A stretch of 22,514 nt of DNA from CAG-217 sp963642245 (GTDB lineage Bacteria; Bacillota; Clostridia; Oscillospirales; Acutalibacteraceae): the NCBI GenBank assembly GCA_963642245.1, contig CAVIFY010000030.1:1-22514 (forward strand). The letters are read 5' to 3'. The translations under genes and the position numbers were made by a program. The notes beneath the pieces were generated by a model. The model was not told the origin of the DNA. It was given only the letters and a program-made list of their open reading frames with translations, and did not search any database. Shown piece after piece: positions 1-6,086 of this stretch. Each line of letters starts with the position of its first letter. Within the stretch, counting starts at the first letter, position 1.

Positions 1-42
1 ATACTACAAAGATTAAGATAAATAAAGCAAATTATGAATAAA

Positions 43-969
43 TTAAGAATTTTTTGCGTCCTTGCCGCTCTTGTTCGGCGCCTTGGTGCGGCCGTTTTCC
101 CGGTCCATGGCCCGGGAGCGCTTGCGGCTCATGGGCTGCACCTTCTTGCTGATCTGCACATGATCGTACATTTGCTTGGCCCGCAGCTGCACCCAGTATT
201 TGGTGCCGCAGCCCGGGCACTCGCCCCAGTTCTTAAAGGCGTTGTTGGAGAATTCAAAGGGCCGCAGCATTTGCAGCTCCTTATGGCAGCGGGGGCACTG
301 GAACTTCTGCTGCCGCAGATCGAACCCACGGCAAATGGCGTGGCGCAGGTAGTAGGGCTTGTACAGCAGCCGTTCAAAGTAATCCCCGGAGCAGTCGCAA
401 ATATACGGCTCAAACAGCGCCGGGTCGTAAACCTTCTTAAAGCAGGCGGCAGCCACATAGCAGTCCTCCAGCGCCCGGTGCAGGTTCTCCTCCTCTACGG
501 AGATCTGGAACTTCTCTGCACAGTGGGCCAGGCTGATCTGGTTGTTGTTGGGATTATCTTTCAAAAAGCGCATACAGTACTTCTGCGCGTCCGCATACCG
601 CTGCATAAACGGTACATGGGCACGCTTGGTAAAATACTTGTAGTTACCGGCCAGCACATACAGATCGCTGTCCGACCAGCTCATAAACACGCAGTTGTCC
701 GCGTCGCTCCAGCGGGCAAAGTCCCGAAAGGCCTGTTCAAAGGGAATGCCGTTTTGCTTTACCTCGTCCGGGGTAATGTGGGTCAGATCCTTAAACCGAC
801 CGGTGAGCCGCTTAGACACCTTGGGCAGGATCAGCTGCTTAAAAGTATCTACGATTTGCAACCGCTCGTCCAGCATAACGGCGCCGATCTCAATGATCTC
901 GTTCATACCGGTCTGGGCCTTGTAGTTGTAGGCGTTATTCCATTCTAAGTCAAAAATTACAAAGTTCAT
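43..969 (-). CDS. DEDDh-family 3'-5' exonuclease with C-terminal zinc ribbon
   Basis: A 308-residue protein with an RNase T/DnaQ-type exonuclease fold. Acidic motif I is FDLEWN (D7, E9), the middle acid lies in SWSDSDL (D100 or D102), and the last motif is HRALED (H164, D169), giving the DEDDh set that binds two metal ions. After the nuclease domain (about 1-185) come two Cys pairs, CPRC at 225-228 and CPGC at 251-254, forming a likely zinc ribbon, then a Lys/Arg-rich tail (280-308) suited to nucleic-acid binding. The family resembles KapD/sporulation-inhibitor exonucleases, but the substrate cannot be read from sequence. The ATG at 969 has only a weak purine stretch before it and no clear Shine-Dalgarno site. 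The gene follows secG directly after a strong terminator, so expression probably depends on read-through or an unseen promoter. The 42 bases after its stop hold no visible hairpin. Confidence 0.85.
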   Translation of the reverse strand: MNFVIFDLEWNNAYNYKAQTGMNEIIEIGAVMLDERLQIVDTFKQLILPKVSKRLTGRFKDLTHITPDEVKQNGIPFEQAFRDFARWSDADNCVFMSWSDSDLYVLAGNYKYFTKRAHVPFMQRYADAQKYCMRFLKDNPNNNQISLAHCAEKFQISVEEENLHRALEDCYVAAACFKKVYDPALFEPYICDCSGDYFERLLYKPYYLRHAICRGFDLRQQKFQCPRCHKELQMLRPFEFSNNAFKNWGECPGCGTKYWVQLRAKQMYDHVQISKKVQPMSRKRSRAMDRENGRTKAPNKSGKDAKNS

Positions 970-1001
970 GTTCGTTCTCGTTCATTCATTGGGGTGACCG
1001 C

Positions 1002-1033
1002 AAAAAAAATAACCTTGCACGCGGCAAGGTTAT
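1002..1033 (-). terminator. Rho-independent terminator after secG
   Basis: A perfect 10-bp stem (1009-1018 with 1024-1033) has a 5-nt loop. On the minus strand it is followed by eight T (1002-1009). It begins 12 bases after the secG stop codon. Confidence 0.9.
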
Positions 1034-1045
1034 CTCTGCGTTTGC

Positions 1046-1297
1046 TTATCCGACAAACAGGAAGATGAGAAATGCAGCAAGCACGATCACAAAGAAAGCC
1101 ACGATCAGCCATTTTGTGATTTTTTCTAACTTTGCCTCAATCGTTCTGCCCTTGGATTTGCCCAAAAAGGTCTCTGCACCGCCGGCGATGGCACCGGACA
1201 GGTTCTGGGAACGACCCTCCTGCATCAATACAACGATGGTTATAATGATCGACGCCAAAATCAGCACTGCGCCGAAAACATAATGATACCAAAGCAT
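1046..1297 (-). CDS. secG: Preprotein translocase subunit SecG
   Basis: An 83-residue protein matching the usual SecG size and shape: two hydrophobic helices (about 5-25 and 62-82) separated by a polar loop with the family-typical QEGRSQNLSGAIAGGAETFLG stretch. SecG is the small partner of the SecYEG channel and assists SecA-driven export across the cytoplasmic membrane. The ATG is preceded by GGAGGA at good spacing. The gene has its own sigma-A promoter (1330-1358) and its own terminator (1002-1033), so it looks monocistronic, though some transcripts may continue into the downstream exonuclease gene. Confidence 0.93.
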   Translation of the reverse strand: MLWYHYVFGAVLILASIIITIVVLMQEGRSQNLSGAIAGGAETFLGKSKGRTIEAKLEKITKWLIVAFFVIVLAAFLIFLFVG

Positions 1298-1329
1298 GAA
1301 AACTTCCTCCGCTCATAATTTACTTCAGC

Positions 1330-1358
1330 ATTATAGCATAGCGGTGCGAGAAATGCAA
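1330..1358 (-). promoter_or_regulatory. Sigma-A promoter of secG
   Basis: On the minus strand the -35 box TTGCAT (1353-1358) and a perfect -10 box TATAAT (1330-1335) are separated by exactly 17 nt. It lies about 32 bases upstream of the secG start codon. Confidence 0.85.
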
Positions 1359-1500
1359 CCCCTTTTTACCAACAATTTACTGGCATACAAAGGTACGGCG
1401 GCACACACACTATAAACGGCAACAAAGAGAGTGCGTTTGCCTTTGCTGCCCCCGCTGCCCCGCAGCGGGTTTACATAGGGCGTTTGCCGCCGGTTTTGCG

Positions 1501-1651
1501 GGTCGATGTGGGCATCGACCCCTACAAAATCAATCGGTGCAGCGTATAAAAAAGCCGCTTACACCGGACCGATGTGGGCATCGGTCCCTACAATTTCAAT
1601 CGGTGCAGCGTATAAAAAACGCTTTTGCCGGACCGATGTGGGCATCGGTCC
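1501..1651. repeat. Tandem palindromic repeat array (3 units, 64-66 bp period)
   Basis: Three palindromes share the core GATGTGGGCATC: 1501-1520 (arms GGTCGATG/CATCGACC), 1566-1587 and 1630-1651 (both with arms GGACCGATG/CATCGGTCC). Each has the loop TGGG. The first two are followed by a near-identical spacer containing TCAATCGGTGCAGCGTATAA. Unit 1 differs from units 2 and 3 at two arm positions, and both changes are matched in the opposite arm, so pairing is kept. This resembles REP/BIME-type extragenic palindromes. A decayed fourth unit may be the hairpin at 1693-1715. Confidence 0.85.
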
Positions 1652-1692
1652 CCACATTTTGCATTTGCACGGCAGATTGCAAGCCGGGACAC

Positions 1693-1722
1693 CGGGTCGA
1701 TGGAAGATCGGCCCGTTTTTTT
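1693..1722 (+). terminator. Terminator-like hairpin facing the plus strand
   Basis: A 9-bp stem (1693-1701 with 1707-1715, one G-U pair) and 5-nt loop is followed by seven T on the plus strand (1716-1722). No plus-strand gene lies upstream. It may stop antisense transcription from entering parC, or be a degenerate member of the adjacent palindrome family. Confidence 0.5.
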
Positions 1723-1738
1723 ATGGGCTCACACCGGG

Positions 1739-3976
1739 TCAAAAGGTCAGCTGCTCGCCAATGTCTGCCGCCGAGGGCAGTGCGCCCGCTGCCGGCAGGT
1801 TCTTGGCACGGTAGCGCCAGGGCTTTTCAAACTCGCCCTCTTTGTACAGGTACATACCGGTGACCTTTTTGTTTTTCTTCAAGGTCATGGCAGAAATGCC
1901 GATGGTGTCCTTAGTGGCCTTGGCCAGCACGCCGCCGGTGTTCAGCAGCAGCTTGCGCCCACTGTCGGAGCACAGCACCACTTCCGTATCCTCCGGAATA
2001 TACATAGCCGCCGCCAAGGGTGACTTGGCAGAATAGGCGTTCAGGAGCTTTTTGCGGTTGGTCTTGGTCTGGTAGGCGGTCACATCCACCTTGGCGAACT
2101 TGCCGTTCTCAAAGGCAAAGAGCATATAACCCTTGTATTCGTGGAGCAGCGCCATATACACCGGCTGCTCGTCCTCTTCCATTTCCAGCTTACCGGCCAC
2201 ATACTCGCCCAGCTGGGAGGCCTTGCCGTCCTCAAAGTCAGACAGGCGGGACTTGTACACCTGGTGGTGGTTGGTAAAGAACAGCAGCTCGTCCCGGTTG
2301 GAGGCCTCCTCCTCCCGGAGCATAGTGTCCCCCTCCTTGAGCTTTTGCTCGCCGCTCAGGCGCAGGTTGGCGGTCTTGATCTTCTTCAAATACCCCTCGG
2401 CAGACAGGAACACGGTCACCGGGTAGTCCGGCGCCTCCTGCTCCGTCTCCGGCGCAGCCTCCTGCACATCGTAGAGAATTTCCGACCGGCGGCCGGTGTC
2501 GTACTTCTGGGCCACCGCCTGCAACTCGCCTACGATCACCTTTTTCATCTTGTTTTGGCTGGAGAGCACTTCCTCCAGCTGGGCGATCTCGTTCTCCAGG
2601 TTCTCAATATCCTGAATGCGCTTGAGGATATACTCCCGGTTCAGGTGGCGCAGCTTGATCTCCGCCACATACTCCGCCTGGGTCTCGTCAATGCCAAAGC
2701 CGATCATCAAATTGGGCACCACATCGGCCTCTGCCTTGGTCTCCCGCACGATCTTGATGGCCTTGTCAATATCCAGCAGGATCTTGGACAGACCCTTAAG
2801 CAAATGCAGCTGGTCCCGCTTTTTGTTCAGCATAAAGGTCAGGCGGCGGCGCACACATTCCAGGCGAAAGTCGATCCACGCCATCAGCAGTTCCCGCACG
2901 CCGTAGACCTTGGGCTTGCCGTCTACCAGTACATTGAAGTTGCAGCTAAAGCTGTCCTCCAGGGGGGTCATCTTGTAAAGCCGCAACATCAGATCGTCTG
3001 CATTCACGCCCCGCTTCAGGTCAATGGTGATCTTCAGACCGGTCAGGTCCGTTTCGTCTCGAATATCGCTGATCTCCCGCACCTTGTTGGTCTTGACCAG
3101 CTCCACGATCTTGTCAATGATCGCCTCGGCGGTGGTGGTGGGCGGGATCTCCGTTACATCAATGCAGTTGTATTTTTTGTCATAGGTGTACTTGGCGCGC
3201 ACCCGCACAGAGCCACGGCCGGTATCATAAATTTTGTCCAGCTCCGGCTTGTTATAGAGAATATAGCCGCCGCCTACAAAGTCCGGCGCCAACAGCGTGT
3301 CTGCGATCACATGGGCCGGGTTTTTGATCAGGGCAATGGTGGTGTCGCACACTTCCTTTAAGTTAAAAGACGCAATGGACGAGGCCATACCCACGGCGAT
3401 ACCGGTGGTCACATTACAGAGAATGGACGGAAAGGTCACCGGCAGCAAGGTCGGCTCTTTCATAGTGTTGTCGTAGTTGTCTACAAAGTCCACCGTGTCC
3501 TTGTTGATGTCGTCAAACAGCTCCCGGCAGATGGGCGCCAGCTTGGCCTCTGTGTAACGAGAGGCGGCGTACATCATATTTTTGCTATAAGCTTTACCGA
3601 AGTTGCCCTTGGACTCCACATAGGGGTACAGCAGGCTCTCATTGCCCCGGGACAAGCGGATCATCGTGTCATATATAGCCGCGTCACCGTGGGGGTTCAG
3701 CTGCATGGTGCGCCCCACAATGTTGGCGCTCTTAATAAAGCCGCCGGTGAGCAGCTTCATATTGTACATGGTATAGAGCAGCTTGCGGTGGGAGGGCTTA
3801 AAGCCGTCGATCTCCGGCAAGGCGCGAGAGAGGATCACGCTCATGGCGTAGGGCATATAGTTGCTCTTCAGGGTGTCCACGATCGGCTCCGTCTGCACGG
3901 TGCCGGCGCCTTTGATATGCACATTCTCGTCCAGTTTCCCGGCAGTCGGGCGCTGGTCCTTTTTCTTTCTTGGCAA
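1739..3976 (-). CDS. parC: Type IIA DNA topoisomerase subunit A, ParC-like
   Basis: A 745-residue DNA-cleaving subunit of an ATP-dependent type II topoisomerase, acting with the upstream ParE. The winged-helix/tower region contains the catalytic tyrosine in AASRYTEAKL (Y141) and the quinolone region LNPHGDAAIYDTM (95-105). Length is close to ParC (about 750) rather than GyrA. No GyrA box (QRRGGKG-type) is seen in the C-terminal region (about 505-745), which favours a topoisomerase IV-like decatenase over gyrase. The segment ALPEIDGFKPSHRK is shorter than the usual GyrA/ParC form. Where quinolone-sensitive enzymes carry Ser or Thr (GyrA S83), this protein has Ala99; the partner acid D103 is kept. 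The start is TTG with AGGAGGGGAG upstream; that site overlaps the parE stop, implying translational coupling. Confidence 0.88.
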   Translation of the reverse strand: MPRKKKDQRPTAGKLDENVHIKGAGTVQTEPIVDTLKSNYMPYAMSVILSRALPEIDGFKPSHRKLLYTMYNMKLLTGGFIKSANIVGRTMQLNPHGDAAIYDTMIRLSRGNESLLYPYVESKGNFGKAYSKNMMYAASRYTEAKLAPICRELFDDINKDTVDFVDNYDNTMKEPTLLPVTFPSILCNVTTGIAVGMASSIASFNLKEVCDTTIALIKNPAHVIADTLLAPDFVGGGYILYNKPELDKIYDTGRGSVRVRAKYTYDKKYNCIDVTEIPPTTTAEAIIDKIVELVKTNKVREISDIRDETDLTGLKITIDLKRGVNADDLMLRLYKMTPLEDSFSCNFNVLVDGKPKVYGVRELLMAWIDFRLECVRRRLTFMLNKKRDQLHLLKGLSKILLDIDKAIKIVRETKAEADVVPNLMIGFGIDETQAEYVAEIKLRHLNREYILKRIQDIENLENEIAQLEEVLSSQNKMKKVIVGELQAVAQKYDTGRRSEILYDVQEAAPETEQEAPDYPVTVFLSAEGYLKKIKTANLRLSGEQKLKEGDTMLREEEASNRDELLFFTNHHQVYKSRLSDFEDGKASQLGEYVAGKLEMEEDEQPVYMALLHEYKGYMLFAFENGKFAKVDVTAYQTKTNRKKLLNAYSAKSPLAAAMYIPEDTEVVLCSDSGRKLLLNTGGVLAKATKDTIGISAMTLKKNKKVTGMYLYKEGEFEKPWRYRAKNLPAAGALPSAADIGEQLTF

Positions 3977-3980
3977 TGAA

Positions 3981-3990
3981 CTCCCCTCCT
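3981..3990 (-). promoter_or_regulatory. Ribosome binding site that fixes the TTG start of parC
   Basis: AGGAGGGGAG reads on the minus strand just ahead of TTG at 3976-3974, with GGAGG 8 nt from the codon. It overlaps the parE stop codon by one base. No ATG lies at a suitable distance. Confidence 0.85.
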
Positions 3991-5975
3991 TAGCTTACAT
4001 CTGCGGCGTCCAGGTACAGGTAGCCGTAGTCTGCAATATATTCTTTGCGGCCCTCCAGGTTGTCCCCCAGCAGCAGGTCAAAGAACTTGGAGGTCTCCTC
4101 TGCGTCTGACGGGGTCACCTGGATAATGCGGCGGGTGGCCGGGTTCATGGTGGTCAGGGCCATCATCTCCGCCTCGTTCTCACCAAGACCTTTGGACCGC
4201 TGCACCGTATAGGGCGCGTCGCCGATCTCTGCCTTGATCTGGTCCATCTCTACCTCATTATAGGCAAAATAGGTCTGGCCCTTGCAGGTCACCTCATACA
4301 AGGGGGACTCGGCGATATACACCTTGCCCTCCTCGATCAGCTTAGGCATCAGGCGATAGATCATCGTTAAAATCAGGGTGCGGATCTGGAAGCCGTCCAC
4401 ATCCGCATCGGTGCAGATAAGCACTTTGTTCCACCGCAGGTTGTCCATATCAAAGGCGGACAGGTCCTTGGCGGCCTTGGAGCGCACCTCCACCCCGCAG
4501 CCCAGCACCTTGATCAGGTCGGTGATAATATCGTTCTTAAAGATCTTGTCATACTCGGACTTTAAGCAGTTAAGGATCTTGCCGCGCACCGGGATCACCG
4601 CCTGGAACCGGGCGTCCCGGGCCTGCTTGCAGGCGCCCAATGCAGAGTCGCCCTCTACAATGAACACCTCCCGCTCGCTCACATCCTTGGAGCGGCAGTC
4701 CACGAACTTTTGAATACGGTTGGTCATATCCATCTTGGACTGCAAGGTGGATTTTAAGGTCTTGCGGGTGTTCTCCGCCTTTACCCGGGCGCGCATATTC
4801 ACCAGCACCTGGTTGGCGATCTTCTCCGCCTCCATCTTGTTCTCAATGAAATACACTTCCAGGGATTTGCGGAAGAAGTCGGTCATGGCCTCCTGGATAA
4901 ACTTATTGGTAATGGCCTTTTTGGTCTGGTTCTCGTAAGAGGTGTTGGTGGAGAAGGAGGACACCACAAAGATCACGCAGTCCTCCACATCCTGAATATT
5001 GATCTGATTGTCCGATTTGGCGTACTTGTTATTGGCTTTCAGATAGGCGTTGATCTGGCTCACAAAGGCACTGCGAAAGGCCTTTTCCGGCGAGCCGCCG
5101 TGCTCCAAAAAGCTGGAGTTGTGGTAATACTCTTTCAGCTGGGTTTTCAGCGAAAAGCACACTGCCGCCTTGATCTTCAGCTTATAGTCTTTCAGGTCTG
5201 CACGGTCGCGGCCCACCCGCTCGCACTCCCAGTATTGGGGCGTGGTAAAAGCGGTGTCCCCTGCCAGCTCCGCCACATAGTCCTGAATACCGTTTTGGTA
5301 GCAGAACTCGGTGGTGTCGAACTTGCCGCCGGCAGTCTCCTCCTTGAGCACAAAGTGCACACCGTCATTGACGATGGCCTGGCGCTTCATGGTGGACACG
5401 AACCAATCCCGGGGAATGTTAATGTCCGTAAACACCTGAATATCCGGCTTCCAGCGAATACGGGAGCCGGTGTCCCGCTTATGGTACGGCTCCTTGTGCA
5501 GGCCGCCGATGTTCTCACCCTTCTCAAAATGCAGGGTGTAGCAGTAGCCGTCCCGGTGAATTTCTGCGTCCATATATTCCGACGCATACTGGGTGGCGCA
5601 AAGGCCCAGGCCGTTCAGACCCAGGGAGAACTCATAGCTGCCGGACCCACCGGCATTATCGTACTTGGACCCGGCATACATCTCGCAAAACAGCAGTTCC
5701 CAGTTCTCTCGCTGCTCGTTCTTGTTATAATCCACAGGAATACCGCTGCCGAAGTCCTGCACCTCATAGGAACCGTCCAGGTAGCGGGTCACCACGATCT
5801 GGTTGCCGCGCCCCTCTCTGGCCTCGTCTATGGAGTTGCTCATAATTTCAAAGATGGAATGCTCACAGCCCTCCAACCCGTCCGAGCCGAAAATAACAGC
5901 CGGGCGCTTACGCACACGGTCTGCACCCCGCAGGGACTTAATGCTCTCGTTGCCGTAGGTGGCTTTTTTCGCCAT
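3990..5975 (-). CDS. parE: Type IIA DNA topoisomerase subunit B, ParE-like
   Basis: A 661-residue ATPase subunit with GHKL, transducer and TOPRIM domains. In the GHKL domain the N-box is EIMSNSIDEA, box G1 is DFGSGIPVD and box G2 is GLNGLGL; the transducer lysine loop is ENQTKK. The TOPRIM motifs are VEGDSALGA and TDADVDG, followed near the C terminus by QRSKGLGE. Several positions differ from bacterial GyrB/ParE consensus: GLHGVG is GLNGLG, the ATP-contacting Lys before it is replaced (SYEFS where KVSGG is usual), DADVDGAH is DADVDGFQ and QRYKGLGE is QRSKGLGE. ATG at 5975 is chosen because GGAGGG sits 6 nt upstream; an in-frame upstream codon at 6020 lies across the promoter -10 region. Together with parC this forms a two-gene operon under the promoter at 6012-6039. 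Confidence 0.9.
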   Translation of the reverse strand: MAKKATYGNESIKSLRGADRVRKRPAVIFGSDGLEGCEHSIFEIMSNSIDEAREGRGNQIVVTRYLDGSYEVQDFGSGIPVDYNKNEQRENWELLFCEMYAGSKYDNAGGSGSYEFSLGLNGLGLCATQYASEYMDAEIHRDGYCYTLHFEKGENIGGLHKEPYHKRDTGSRIRWKPDIQVFTDINIPRDWFVSTMKRQAIVNDGVHFVLKEETAGGKFDTTEFCYQNGIQDYVAELAGDTAFTTPQYWECERVGRDRADLKDYKLKIKAAVCFSLKTQLKEYYHNSSFLEHGGSPEKAFRSAFVSQINAYLKANNKYAKSDNQINIQDVEDCVIFVVSSFSTNTSYENQTKKAITNKFIQEAMTDFFRKSLEVYFIENKMEAEKIANQVLVNMRARVKAENTRKTLKSTLQSKMDMTNRIQKFVDCRSKDVSEREVFIVEGDSALGACKQARDARFQAVIPVRGKILNCLKSEYDKIFKNDIITDLIKVLGCGVEVRSKAAKDLSAFDMDNLRWNKVLICTDADVDGFQIRTLILTMIYRLMPKLIEEGKVYIAESPLYEVTCKGQTYFAYNEVEMDQIKAEIGDAPYTVQRSKGLGENEAEMMALTTMNPATRRIIQVTPSDAEETSKFFDLLLGDNLEGRKEYIADYGYLYLDAADVS

Positions 5976-6011
5976 GCTTTTCCCTCCGATAATTTGTCTT
6001 TTGCCGTTGAT

Positions 6012-6039
6012 ATTATACAATATCTTGTGGAAATGTCAA
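6012..6039 (-). promoter_or_regulatory. Sigma-A promoter of parE-parC
   Basis: Perfect TTGACA (6034-6039) and perfect TATAAT (6012-6017) on the minus strand with a 16-nt spacer. It starts about 36 nt before the parE ATG, directly after the ftsH terminator. Confidence 0.9.
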
Positions 6040-6046
6040 GAAATGG

Positions 6047-6079
6047 AAAAAGACAGCTACCGGTAAGTAACTGTCTTTT
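6047..6079 (-). terminator. Rho-independent terminator after ftsH
   Basis: A 9-bp stem AAAAGACAG/CTGTCTTTT (6048-6056 with 6071-6079), extended by TAC/GTA past one mismatch, is followed on the minus strand by a T-run. It lies 7 bases after the ftsH stop and closes the rnj-rplI-dnaB-tilS-ftsH cluster. Confidence 0.85.
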
Positions 6080-6086
6080 CTTGGGT

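Larger units (their letters stand above)
1298..1738. other. Non-coding region between parC and secG, repeat-rich
   Basis: No credible gene lies here. From the secG side it holds the secG promoter and then about 90 bases without recognisable features. An 8-bp GC hairpin CCCGCTGC/GCAGCGGG follows at 1451-1469, then the palindromic tandem array at 1501-1651 and a plus-oriented terminator-like hairpin at 1693-1722. Short open frames across the array are made of the repeat itself and have no ribosome binding site. No minus-strand terminator with a T-run is visible after parC, so parC transcripts may enter the array. Confidence 0.7.

Noticed and set aside
1501..1651. Possible CRISPR array from the regularly spaced repeats
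   Set aside because: Only three units, the spacers are themselves repeats, each palindrome is about 20 bp, and no cas gene is nearby.
1506..1863. Small plus-strand proteins within the palindromic array
   Set aside because: The frames translate the DNA repeat itself, lack ribosome binding sites and run into the antisense strand of parC.
1739..5975. The topoisomerase pair as gyrA/gyrB
   Set aside because: No GyrA box, ParC-like length, and not next to dnaA/recF-type genes; topoisomerase IV-like is preferred, though a phylogeny would be decisive.
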